A stretch of 43,093 nucleotides of DNA, taken from the NCBI GenBank assembly GCA_050998755.1, contig JBPCPW010000089.1, positions 1 through 43,093 on the forward strand, written 5' to 3'. Positions 31,851-40,290 of this stretch are shown here, piece after piece; the stretch's first letter is position 1; every line of letters begins with the position of its first letter. Below the pieces are notes generated by a model. It saw only the letters and a program-made list of their open reading frames with translations. It made no database searches and was not told the DNA's origin. The DNA comes from JAXDLW01 sp050998755. Its GTDB lineage: Bacteria; Chloroflexota; Dormibacteria; DASZGP01. The position numbers and the translations under genes are program-made.

Positions 31851-34178
31851 ATGGGCGCCCCCGGCAAGCCGTTCCATGAGAAGCCCCCGGTGATCACCGA
31901 GGCCCGCGTGCCCAAACCTGGTCCTCAACCACCCCGCGAATCGGGATTCGCGGGGGCCCCGGCTCAATGGCAGCAGTTCTTCCAGGTCTGCCAGCGTCTC
32001 CAAGGATTTCCCCGTCACCTCTCCATCCACGTCGGCGGGATGCTGGTCACCGGCGAGCCCCTGGTCGACCTGATGCCGGTGGAGCGCGCCACCATGCCGG
32101 GTCGTGTCGTTGTGCAGTTCAACAAGGACGACGTCGAGGACCTGGGGCTGATCAAGATGGACATGCTCGGGCTGCGCACGCTGTCGGTCGTCGAGGAATG
32201 TCTCCAGCTGGTCGAGAAGGGGACGGGTCATCGTCCCGATCTCGACGAACTGGACCTCAAGGACCCTGAGGTCTACCGCACTGCCAGCGAGGCCGACACC
32301 ATCGGCGTCTTCCAGATCGAGTCACGGGCCCAGATGGCGACGCTACCGCGCACCCGGCCCGACAAGTTCAGCGACCTCGTCGTCGAGGTGGCGATCATCC
32401 GTCCTGGTCCGATCCAGGGCAACGCCGTCAACCCCTACATCCGCCGCCGCCAAGGCCGTGAGCCGGTGACCTACCTGCACCCCAAACTGGAGCCCATCCT
32501 GCGGGATTCGCTGGGCGTCATCCTGTTCCAGGAGCAGATCCTGCAGATCGCCATGGAGCTGGGCGGGTACACGCCGGCGCAGGCCGACGGCTTCCGCCGC
32601 GCCATGGATCGCCACCGTCACCAGTCGGAGATGGATGCGCTGCGCGACGACTTCCTGGTTGCTTGCCGGCTTCACTCGGGCGTGGACAGCAAGGTGGGCC
32701 AGGAGCTTTTCAAGTCCATCTCCGGCTTCGCCCAGTTCGGCTTCTGTCGTTGCCTGGCGGGCGACACACGGGTCAGCGACCCGGTCACCGGGCGCACCTC
32801 AACGCTGTCCGAGCTGGCGGATGCGTTTGACGAATCGTGGGGTGGGGGACCGCTGCTGGCCCCGCCGGTGACCGCCGTCCTGAGCCACGTGGCCGGGCAG
32901 CTGGTGGCCTCCGCGGTGACCGCCGTCTATCGCAATGGCGTCCGCCCGGTGTACCGGGTTACCAGCGAGAGCGGGCGCGCGATAACCGCCACCGGCAATC
33001 ATCCCTTTCTCACCCCGCAGGGCTATCGACAGTTGGACGACCTTGCACCGGGGGTGGAGGTGGCGATCCACTGGAGCGGCGCCGACATCTACTGGGAGAA
33101 GCTGCGTTCGATTCAACCGCACGGTGACGCTGAGACCTTTGACCTGACAGTTGATCCGCACCATAACTTCGTTGCCAATGGCTTCGTGGTACACAACTCC
33201 CACGCTGCCGCATTCGCGCGCACCACGTACGAGACGGTGTGGCTGCGCAACCACCACCCCGCGGAGTACTACTGCGGTCTGTTGAACAACCAGCCGATGG
33301 GTTTCTACCACCCATCGGTGCTGGTCGAGGATGCCAAACGCCATGGTGTCGCGGTGCTCCCGGTGGATATCAACGCCAGTCGCGAGCGCTGTCTGCCACT
33401 GGGCCCGGAGGAGATGAAAGGACTGCCGAAGAAGCCGGCGCGGGGCGCCTTCCGGCTGGGCTTCAACTACGTCCGCGGCATCGGCGACACCGGGCTTGAC
33501 CGCATCCGGGCCGAGCGCCAGCGGGGTGAGTTCAAGGACCTGCGGGATTTCTGCGACCGTGTCTGCTCGCCGGCCCCCCAGGGTTTCCCGGTGGGCGCGC
33601 GGATCAAGCCCGAAGGGGTGGAGAACCTGGTCCTGGTGGGTGCGTTCGATGACTGGGGCATCCCTCGGCGCGAGCTGCTGTGGCAGGTGCGTGAGGCGGT
33701 GGAGGACGCCGGCAACGCGCGGCTGGTGGCCGCCTCGGTGGAACCGCTGGCTCTACCCGCGATGACCGAGCTGGAGGTCACCGCCAGTGATTACCGCGTC
33801 CTCGAGGTGACCACCGGGCGACACCTGGTGTCCTACTATCGCGACCAGCTGGCAGCCGCCGGGGCCATCGACAGCCGGGGGCTCGCCAGCGCGCTCAACG
33901 ACACGCGCATCAAGATCGGCGGTCTGGTCATCACCCGCCAGGCCCCCGGCACCGCCAAGAACTTCCGTTTCTTCACCCTGGAGGATGAGTGGGGGCACAT
34001 CAACCTCATCCTCCACCCCGACTTCTTCGCCAAGCACCGCGCCGTCGCCAACCGCAACCAGATGCTGTTGTTCGAGGGGGTCGTCCAGAACGTGGACAAC
34101 GTCGTGTCGGTGAAAGCGACCGATGTCTCCGCACTATCGGCCCTTGAGATCACCATGAAGTCCCACGACTTCAGGTAG
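31851..34178 (+). CDS. dnaE2: Error-prone DNA polymerase DnaE2 (ImuC), C-terminal half, with mini-intein
   Basis: A 775-residue precursor; 626 residues after removal of a 149-residue intein. It begins with a Pro-rich stretch of about 37 residues, then picks up DnaE2 exactly where the N-half stops: QRLQGFPRHLSIHVGGML. Seen: the third catalytic aspartate in GLIKMDMLGL (D104), VFQIESRAQMATLPR, VEVAIIRPGPIQGNAVNPYIRRR, LFQEQILQIAM, the intein, SHAAAFARTTYETVWLRNHHPAEYY, a helix-hairpin-helix region, an OB fold with GGLVITRQAP, and the typical final KSHDFR. The ATG at 31851 is chosen over 31794 because the -10 and LexA box lie between them. It needs the product of 25643-27217 for a complete active site. 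Confidence 0.92.
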   Translation: MGAPGKPFHEKPPVITEARVPKPGPQPPRESGFAGAPAQWQQFFQVCQRLQGFPRHLSIHVGGMLVTGEPLVDLMPVERATMPGRVVVQFNKDDVEDLGLIKMDMLGLRTLSVVEECLQLVEKGTGHRPDLDELDLKDPEVYRTASEADTIGVFQIESRAQMATLPRTRPDKFSDLVVEVAIIRPGPIQGNAVNPYIRRRQGREPVTYLHPKLEPILRDSLGVILFQEQILQIAMELGGYTPAQADGFRRAMDRHRHQSEMDALRDDFLVACRLHSGVDSKVGQELFKSISGFAQFGFCRCLAGDTRVSDPVTGRTSTLSELADAFDESWGGGPLLAPPVTAVLSHVAGQLVASAVTAVYRNGVRPVYRVTSESGRAITATGNHPFLTPQGYRQLDDLAPGVEVAIHWSGADIYWEKLRSIQPHGDAETFDLTVDPHHNFVANGFVVHNSHAAAFARTTYETVWLRNHHPAEYYCGLLNNQPMGFYHPSVLVEDAKRHGVAVLPVDINASRERCLPLGPEEMKGLPKKPARGAFRLGFNYVRGIGDTGLDRIRAERQRGEFKDLRDFCDRVCSPAPQGFPVGARIKPEGVENLVLVGAFDDWGIPRRELLWQVREAVEDAGNARLVAASVEPLALPAMTELEVTASDYRVLEVTTGRHLVSYYRDQLAAAGAIDSRGLASALNDTRIKIGGLVITRQAPGTAKNFRFFTLEDEWGHINLILHPDFFAKHRAVANRNQMLLFEGVVQNVDNVVSVKATDVSALSALEITMKSHDFR
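32751..33197 (+). other. Mini-intein (in-frame protein intron) in DnaE2 C-half
   Basis: 149 residues without a homing endonuclease. Seen: block A with Cys1 (CLAGDTRVSD), block B with TGNHPFLT (Thr and His), block F with DLTVDPHHNFVANG, block G VVHN with penultimate His and terminal Asn, and Ser as first extein residue (Asn 33195-33197, Ser 33198-33200). All splicing residues are present. Inserted in the conserved motif GFCR|SHAAAFA. Confidence 0.92.
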
Positions 34179-34197
34179 GCCTCTACAGCGAGCCGGG

Positions 34198-36477
34198 TCA
34201 GCCGCCTACGTCTTCGGCGGTGATGGTGTCGGGGGCGGTTGGAGAAGGGGCCTCGCGGAGGATGTGCACGTCGATCTGGGAGGCGCCGCGGATGATCTCA
34301 CGCTTGATCGAACTGCCCAGCGGCCCGGCCTTCTCCTTATGGCCACCGCGCGCCAGGACGATCTCGGTAACGTGGGTCTTCTTGGCGTAGTCGAGCAGGG
34401 CCTGGGAGGGCTTGTTGCTGCGCAGGCTGACGAACTGCCCCCCGAGGGTCAGGGTCAACTCCTGGTAGCGTGCGGTCGCGGCGTCCTGCTCCGCCTGCTG
34501 CTCAGGTGGGATCTCGTCGGTCGACGCGACGCTGACCACCACCAGCTTGCCCTCGGCGCGGCGCGACTCGCGCGCGGAGCGCTCGATCAATCCTTCGAGG
34601 CCGGGCTGCGGCGCCGCGCAGGCCATGACCCGGGCCATCGATTCCCACGACTCGGTTATCCCGGTTGAGTCCATGTAGGCCAGCAGGCGCGCGTCGGTGT
34701 GGGTCGCCACCAGCCGCAGGGCGATCTCTCGCAGCCGGCTCAAGACCTCGATCGTGAAGACCCTGCGAAGCTCCTCCCGGCGCTCGGCGCTGACCGGGAC
34801 ATCGTGGTGTGACAACCTCTCCAGCAGCACCCCCGGGGGCACGTCGACCACCTCCAGTTCGGTCGACTCCCGCAGCACCCAGTCAGGGACGATTCCCACG
34901 CGGGGCTCGCCGATCGCCGACCCCACCAGCGGGGCCACGCTGGCGACGTCGCCAAGGTGCACCGTGGTGACCACCTTGAAGCCCGCACGGCGAAGCGCCT
35001 CGACCTCCTCGTAGCGGTAGCGGTACTCAGCTTCATTGGCGCGGTTCTCGTACCCCAGGTCATCCACGCAGACAACCTTCGCGCCGCTCTCCATCACAGC
35101 CTTCAGGTCCATGTCCGCGGATCCCCCCGGGCGGGTGGGCTGGGTGCGCGGCGGTACCACGGTGAGCCCGGTCAGGGCATCGAGGTTGACGGGCAGGTTG
35201 TAAGTGGCAGCTGACCCCACCACGACGCCGGTGCCGCGCCCGGCGCGGCGCTGTCCCTCGCGGAGCATTGTCGACGTGGTGCCGCACCCCGGTGCGTAGC
35301 CGACATATATCCGCAGGTACCCGCGCTCTCCACCCTCGGTCCCGACGGGGTCCGCGGTGGGTTCGGAGAGCGCGGCCTCGACCACCGCCTTGGGGTCGAT
35401 CTTGGCGTCGCCGCCGCCCCCGGTGGGATCCAGCCTGGCAATGATGTGGAGGTCGACGTCGCGCAACTCTTCCATCAACTCGTCAAGCAGACTGCCCCGG
35501 TAGCGCTCGAGGAACTTCCCGCCCGGGGCGCCGATCACCAGCTGGCTGGCGTCATGGCGCCGGACGGCCTCGATGATCGCCTCCGGAGCCTCCCCGCTGG
35601 TCACCGCCTCGAAGTCTGCGTTGAGCGCAGCGGCCAGGTCCCTGCTCTCCTCCAGCGGCTCGCTGAGGAACTCTCCCGGTCGCAGCACAGTGATCACCGA
35701 GCACTTGCCACGATAGCGCCGGCTCATACGAATAGCGCGGCGGATGAGTGGCTGACTCTGCACCGGCTCGCGGATCGCGGCGACCACGTTCTCCGGCGGT
35801 CCCACCTCTTCAGAGGTGCGCTCGGCCTCACTGTTGGCCAACCACCCCAGTGCCAGCTCGCGTAGCGCGGCCAGGTTGCCGGCTTTGAAGTACCCCTCCA
35901 GGCCGCGCCGGATGTTCTGCGTGGGGTAGATGTTGCCGTGCATCATCCGCTTGCGCAGGGCCTCGGGGGAGATGTCCACCAGCTGGATCTCGCTGGCGTC
36001 GTCAAGCAGGCGATCGGGGATGGTTTCCCGAATGGTGGTGCCCGAGATCTGCTCGGCCACGTCTTTGAGGCTCTCGAGATGCTGGATGTTCATCGTGCTG
36101 AGCACGTCGATGCCGGCGTCCCGGATCTCCTCGACGTCCTGGTAGCGTTTCTCGTTCTTCACCCCGGGGGCGTTGGTGTGGTACAGCTCGTCGATCAGCA
36201 CCACTCCCGGGTGCCGCCTGGTGATCCCCTCCAGGTCCAGCTCTTCGACCTCGACGCCCTTGTACGGCAGACGCTTGCGGGGCAGGATCTCAAGGCCCTT
36301 GAGGGCCTCCTCGGTGCGCGGGCGCCCGTAGGTTTCGACCACGCCGACGACCACCGTCTCGCCTGCCTCCTGCCGGCGCCGACCCTCCTCGAGCATCGCG
36401 TAGGTCTTGCCCGCGCCAGGCGCTGCGGCGACAAAGATGGTCAGGTTGCCGCGCGTGGCGGCCACGTTACTGCTCAC
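34198..36477 (-). CDS. Tandem KdpD-USP sensor-like protein lacking a histidine kinase
   Basis: A 759-residue soluble protein with two units of KdpD N-terminal domain plus universal-stress (USP) domain. Unit 1: KdpD domain (about 10-215) with Walker A APGAGKT (19-25) and VLIDELYHTNAPG, USP about 250-350. Unit 2: KdpD domain (about 387-600) with APGCGTT (395-401), where the P-loop lysine is Thr, and VVCVDDLGYENRA; USP about 620-745. There are no transmembrane segments and no kinase or HATPase domain. By analogy KdpD USP domains can bind c-di-AMP. The GTG start overlaps the stop of the K+ transporter gene (GTGA), so the two are made together, probably as transporter regulator. Confidence 0.9.
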   Translation of the reverse strand: MSSNVAATRGNLTIFVAAAPGAGKTYAMLEEGRRRQEAGETVVVGVVETYGRPRTEEALKGLEILPRKRLPYKGVEVEELDLEGITRRHPGVVLIDELYHTNAPGVKNEKRYQDVEEIRDAGIDVLSTMNIQHLESLKDVAEQISGTTIRETIPDRLLDDASEIQLVDISPEALRKRMMHGNIYPTQNIRRGLEGYFKAGNLAALRELALGWLANSEAERTSEEVGPPENVVAAIREPVQSQPLIRRAIRMSRRYRGKCSVITVLRPGEFLSEPLEESRDLAAALNADFEAVTSGEAPEAIIEAVRRHDASQLVIGAPGGKFLERYRGSLLDELMEELRDVDLHIIARLDPTGGGGDAKIDPKAVVEAALSEPTADPVGTEGGERGYLRIYVGYAPGCGTTSTMLREGQRRAGRGTGVVVGSAATYNLPVNLDALTGLTVVPPRTQPTRPGGSADMDLKAVMESGAKVVCVDDLGYENRANEAEYRYRYEEVEALRRAGFKVVTTVHLGDVASVAPLVGSAIGEPRVGIVPDWVLRESTELEVVDVPPGVLLERLSHHDVPVSAERREELRRVFTIEVLSRLREIALRLVATHTDARLLAYMDSTGITESWESMARVMACAAPQPGLEGLIERSARESRRAEGKLVVVSVASTDEIPPEQQAEQDAATARYQELTLTLGGQFVSLRSNKPSQALLDYAKKTHVTEIVLARGGHKEKAGPLGSSIKREIIRGASQIDVHILREAPSPTAPDTITAEDVGG

Positions 36478-38717
36478 CCTGCGCCGTCCAGGTGGTCGTC
36501 GCGGCCGTGGTCATGGTTGCGGTCATCGCGGAGGTGGTAGGGCACATTGATAACAACGGTTCCCTCGCGGAAAAGTAGCGCCGCCTTGAGTCGCAGCGCA
36601 GTCTGATTGTGCAGGAACTGATGCCACCAGCGTGTCTGCACCAACTCCGGTAGAACGACCATCAGCGTGTTCCCCTTCAACTGGTCCTCCAGCGCGTCGA
36701 GGAAGTTGACCAGCGGCCTGACGACGCTGCGGTAGGGGGACTCGATGATCTGGAGTTGGACGTGGTTGCCCCACTCGTCCCATTTGCGTTCCATACCCTG
36801 GATCTTTTCGGGGTCATCGCTGATGTACACCGCAATGACCTGGTCGGCGAGGCGGCGCGCGAGCGCCAGGGTGCCAAGCGTCACGTCCGTGAGGTCACTG
36901 ATGGGGACCACGGCGATGGGGTGCACATCGCCAGGGGTCAACGGGGTCTCGGCCTGCAGCCGTCCCCGGGCTGATTCGTAGTGCCTGTGGATGGCCAGGA
37001 AGACGGCCACCAGCACCGGGATCAAGGCCACCACCACCCATGCCCCGGCGAGGAACTTGGTGTACGCGGCAATCACCAGGACCACGGCGGTGGCGATCGC
37101 GCCGGCGAGGTTCATCGCCAGCTTCCCCTGCCAGCCCCGGCGCTCCTCCGGGTCGGAGGAGTGGCTCAGCCGGCGCCAGCGCACGACCATGCCACCCTGG
37201 CTCAGGGTGAAGCTCAAAAAGACGCCGATGGTGTAGAGCGGGATGAGGGCGTCCGTGCTGCCGCGAAAGACGGTGTAGAGAATCGCCGCGAGGACCCCCA
37301 GGGTGATGATCCCGTTGGAGAAGGCGAGGCGGTCGCCGAGGCTGGCGAACTGCGACGGCGCGTACTTGTCGCGGGCCATGAAGAAGAGCAGGCGGGGGAA
37401 GTCGGAGAACGAGGTGTTGGCGGCCAGCGCGAGGATCAGGGCGGTGGTGACCTGGATGTAGAAATACGCCGGACCGTTGCCGAAGATGACGTGCGCGAGC
37501 TTCGACAGGGTGGACTGGTAGGCATCACCGTGCAGCAGGTGGGGGTCGAGCCCCGGGGTGCCGGTCTGGTAGCTGGGGCGGAGGTCGAAGGCGTGGGCCA
37601 GCAGGGTCACGCCCGCGAACGTTATGGCCAGGATGCCGACCATGTACATCAGCGTGGTGCGGGCATTGCGCCACTCTGGTGTCTTAAAAGCGGGCACGCC
37701 GTCGGAGATCGCCTCCACCCCGGTCAGGGCCGTGCACCCCGAGGCGAACGCCCGCAGGATCAGGACCCAGGTCAGTCCTTCGATCGCCGGCCCGGTGTAG
37801 TTGCTGGCGCGGATCGACACATCGACGTGCGTCCCCTGGGTTACGACGTGAATCGCCCCGATGGCGATCATCACCAGCATCCCGAACACGAAAAGGTAGG
37901 TCGGGGCAGTGAAGATGGTTCCCGCCTCCTTGATGCCTCGTAGGTTGGCGAGCACGATCAGGCCGATCACCGCCAGTCCCATCGGCACGGTGTACGGCGC
38001 CATCGAGGGGAAGGCGGAGACCACCGCCCCGATCCCGGCCGAAACCGACACCGCGACGGTGAGGATGTAGTCGGTCATCAGTGATGCGCCGGCGATCAGG
38101 CCGGCAAGAGGGCCGAGGTTGTCGCTGGCCACGATGTACGAGCCGCCTCCCTTGGGGTAGGCCCGGATGGTCTGGCGGTAAGACGCCCCGACGATCAGCA
38201 GCAGGCCGACAATCGCCGCCCCCAGGTACGGTGAGATGAGGAGGGCGGATGCCCCCGCCAGAAACAGCACCGCCTGGGTCTGCTCGGTGGCGTAGGCCAC
38301 GGAGGAGAGGGCGTCCGACGAGAGCACGGCGAGGGCCTTGACCTTGGTCAGGCGCTCGTGCGCCGCGCGCGCGCTGGCCAGCGGCTTCCCCAGCAGGATG
38401 GTCCGAAAATCGGCGATCACCCTGCCGAACCCCTGGGTGGGGCGCTCGGCGAGGACCGTCGCCTTGAGGTAGCCCGGCCGGCCGCGCTCGAGCACTGCAT
38501 TCTGGCTCCTGGCGAAGCGCATCACCCCAGTGCCGCCCCCGGTGTCCTCGTTCTCCTCGTAGAGCTCGACATCAGGCTCGATGTAGGCATTGGCCGCCGC
38601 CTTGCCCTGGGCGCCCCAGCGCCGACCGACCTCTATCAGGAATGGGTCGCCGGCGACAGTCTCCTCGCTGACCTCTGGTGGTAGCGCCATCGACTGATTA
38701 TCTCGACGCGCGCTCAT
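36474..38717 (-). CDS. kimA: KimA-like APC-superfamily potassium transporter
   Basis: A protein of up to 747 residues (738 from ATG 38690), resembling KimA, a K+/H+ symporter regulated by c-di-AMP. Seen: a cytoplasmic N-terminus, about 12 hydrophobic segments (about 135-575) with SSDALSSVAYATEQTQAVL and YPKGGGSYIVASDNLG, and a cytoplasmic USP-like C-terminal domain (about 605-747) with HPIAVVPISDLTDVTL. It overlaps the upstream glycosyltransferase gene by 20 bp if ATG 38717 is used and the downstream KdpD-like gene by GTGA, so all three form one operon. No c-di-AMP riboswitch was recognised upstream. Confidence 0.88.
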   Translation of the reverse strand: MSARRDNQSMALPPEVSEETVAGDPFLIEVGRRWGAQGKAAANAYIEPDVELYEENEDTGGGTGVMRFARSQNAVLERGRPGYLKATVLAERPTQGFGRVIADFRTILLGKPLASARAAHERLTKVKALAVLSSDALSSVAYATEQTQAVLFLAGASALLISPYLGAAIVGLLLIVGASYRQTIRAYPKGGGSYIVASDNLGPLAGLIAGASLMTDYILTVAVSVSAGIGAVVSAFPSMAPYTVPMGLAVIGLIVLANLRGIKEAGTIFTAPTYLFVFGMLVMIAIGAIHVVTQGTHVDVSIRASNYTGPAIEGLTWVLILRAFASGCTALTGVEAISDGVPAFKTPEWRNARTTLMYMVGILAITFAGVTLLAHAFDLRPSYQTGTPGLDPHLLHGDAYQSTLSKLAHVIFGNGPAYFYIQVTTALILALAANTSFSDFPRLLFFMARDKYAPSQFASLGDRLAFSNGIITLGVLAAILYTVFRGSTDALIPLYTIGVFLSFTLSQGGMVVRWRRLSHSSDPEERRGWQGKLAMNLAGAIATAVVLVIAAYTKFLAGAWVVVALIPVLVAVFLAIHRHYESARGRLQAETPLTPGDVHPIAVVPISDLTDVTLGTLALARRLADQVIAVYISDDPEKIQGMERKWDEWGNHVQLQIIESPYRSVVRPLVNFLDALEDQLKGNTLMVVLPELVQTRWWHQFLHNQTALRLKAALLFREGTVVINVPYHLRDDRNHDHGRDDHLDGAG

Positions 38718-40233
38718 CGACTGACAACAGGGGCGTCAATGCCGGTTTCGAGTCTCGGGACTCAGAGCGGATGGTGCGCAGGACGGTGTCCAGTTCCTCG
38801 CCGCCAAATGGCCGGCCGTGGCGCTGGAGCACGAGGAGCCCGACGAAATGGCTGCCCTCCACAATCGGGACCGCCATCCAGGCGCTGACCCCGATGTCAG
38901 TGCGCGCCTGCACTTTGCTGGAGGGCGCCTCCGCCAGGAGAAGCGGCTTCCTGGTCTGGACGGTACGCAGGAGTTCCAGGGGTGGACGTTCGATCTCGGC
39001 GATGGCCATGGCGTACAGGCTCATCTCGTCGGCCGGCGCGGCCAGCAGTTCGACCTCGGCCGGCACCAGCGCTGCCACCCGTTCGACGATCGCGTGTCGC
39101 TGCCTGCCGTGGTCGCTGGCAACCCGCGGCGGGCGGCTCAGGATGCCGCGGTGGACCGCGTAGTTCACGGCCATCGCGACCAGCGCGCCGCCGAGCCCAG
39201 CCACCACCAACTGGGTGTGCAGCAACACCAGCGCCACGAACACAACCAGGTTGGCGGCCCCCCCCATCAGTGCCACTGGAAGGTAGATGGGGCGGCCGCG
39301 CCCTGCGGTGAAGGGGGATGCCACATCGGCAAACGTCACCAGGCGGTTGAGTTGCCAGTTGAGGAACAGGCTTGCCCCGAAGGCCGCGCCCCACGCCAGG
39401 ATTGGCGCCACGTGCGCCTCATCCGCAACGGTCAGGATGCCGAGGAAGATCGCCAGACCGGCCGCGCCGACCGTGGCGTATTTCCAGAAGCGGGCCGAGC
39501 CGGGTACGTGGGCCAGCAGCGACCAGAGGTGACGGAGGTAGGCGACGCCCTGGGCCATCGAGGCGTTGCTGGTGCCGGCGTGGCGCCGGTCAAATGTCAG
39601 CGGCACGTCGCCCACCCGCGTCCCGGTCGCGCATACCAGGACCTCCAGGAGGATCTTGAAGCCGATCGGGCGGAACTCCAGGCCCTCGATTGCCGACCGG
39701 CGGAACAGGAAGTAGCCGGACAGCGGGTCGGTGGTCTTGCGCGCCTCGCGGAAGAGCATTTGCGCCAGGACCTTGCTGACGCCTGAGACAGCCACCCTGG
39801 CCGGCCCGTTGAGCCCGCGGGCGCTACCACCGCGGACGTAGCGCGAGGCGACGACGACGTCGAGGTCACCCTCCTCGAGGGCCTGGATCATGGTGGTGAG
39901 CAATTCCGGTGGGTGCTGGAGATCGCCGTCGATCACCGCGACCAGGTGTCCGGAGGCCAGCTTGAAGCCCTCGGCGGCGGCGGAACCGAGCCCGGTCTGT
40001 TGCGGTGGTGGCCGGTGGAGGACCCTCAGCGTGATCCCCTCCGGTGGCGCCGCGGAGATGCGTTCCAGGATCGCTGTCGTCTGGTCTGAACTGTCGTCGA
40101 CAAAGATCAGCTCGGTCGGCACCCCGGCCAGCACCACGCCCAGCCGCCCAACCAGGGCCTCGACGTTCCCGGCCTCGTTCCTGGTGGGAACGACTACGCT
40201 GAGGAGGGGGCCTTCAGGCGCGCTCTGCGGCAT
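38698..40233 (-). CDS. GT2 glycosyltransferase fused to GtrA-like membrane and GAF-like domains
   Basis: A 511-residue membrane protein. Domain 1 (about 10-235): dolichyl-phosphate-mannose-synthase-type GT2 with VVVPTRNEAGNVEALV, FVDDSSDQT and DGDLQHPPELL (DxD). Domain 2 (about 245-360): four hydrophobic segments of GtrA type with FLNWQLNRLVTF. Domain 3 (about 375-490): a cytoplasmic region like a GAF domain, ending AWMAVPIVEGSHFVGLLVLQ. The first two domains are a known combination that transfers sugar to undecaprenyl phosphate; the GAF-like tail is unusual. First gene of the operon with kimA and the KdpD-like gene. Confidence 0.88.
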   Translation of the reverse strand: MPQSAPEGPLLSVVVPTRNEAGNVEALVGRLGVVLAGVPTELIFVDDSSDQTTAILERISAAPPEGITLRVLHRPPPQQTGLGSAAAEGFKLASGHLVAVIDGDLQHPPELLTTMIQALEEGDLDVVVASRYVRGGSARGLNGPARVAVSGVSKVLAQMLFREARKTTDPLSGYFLFRRSAIEGLEFRPIGFKILLEVLVCATGTRVGDVPLTFDRRHAGTSNASMAQGVAYLRHLWSLLAHVPGSARFWKYATVGAAGLAIFLGILTVADEAHVAPILAWGAAFGASLFLNWQLNRLVTFADVASPFTAGRGRPIYLPVALMGGAANLVVFVALVLLHTQLVVAGLGGALVAMAVNYAVHRGILSRPPRVASDHGRQRHAIVERVAALVPAEVELLAAPADEMSLYAMAIAEIERPPLELLRTVQTRKPLLLAEAPSSKVQARTDIGVSAWMAVPIVEGSHFVGLLVLQRHGRPFGGEELDTVLRTIRSESRDSKPALTPLLSVDERASR

Positions 40234-40290
40234 CTCCGCCTCAGTTTAGGGGGCCCCCCTGAATTTCCAGCTGCCCGGCTAACCTCTAGC

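Noticed and set aside
27150..31960. Split intein at the junction of the two DnaE2 halves
   Set aside because: The end of the N-half and the start of the C-half show no intein blocks (no Cys1 region after 27217, no HN-Cys/Ser before the extein); the only intein is the complete one at 32751-33197.
34198..36477. KdpD histidine kinase
   Set aside because: No transmembrane segments, no His-kinase or ATPase domain; only the N-terminal KdpD and USP domains, twice.
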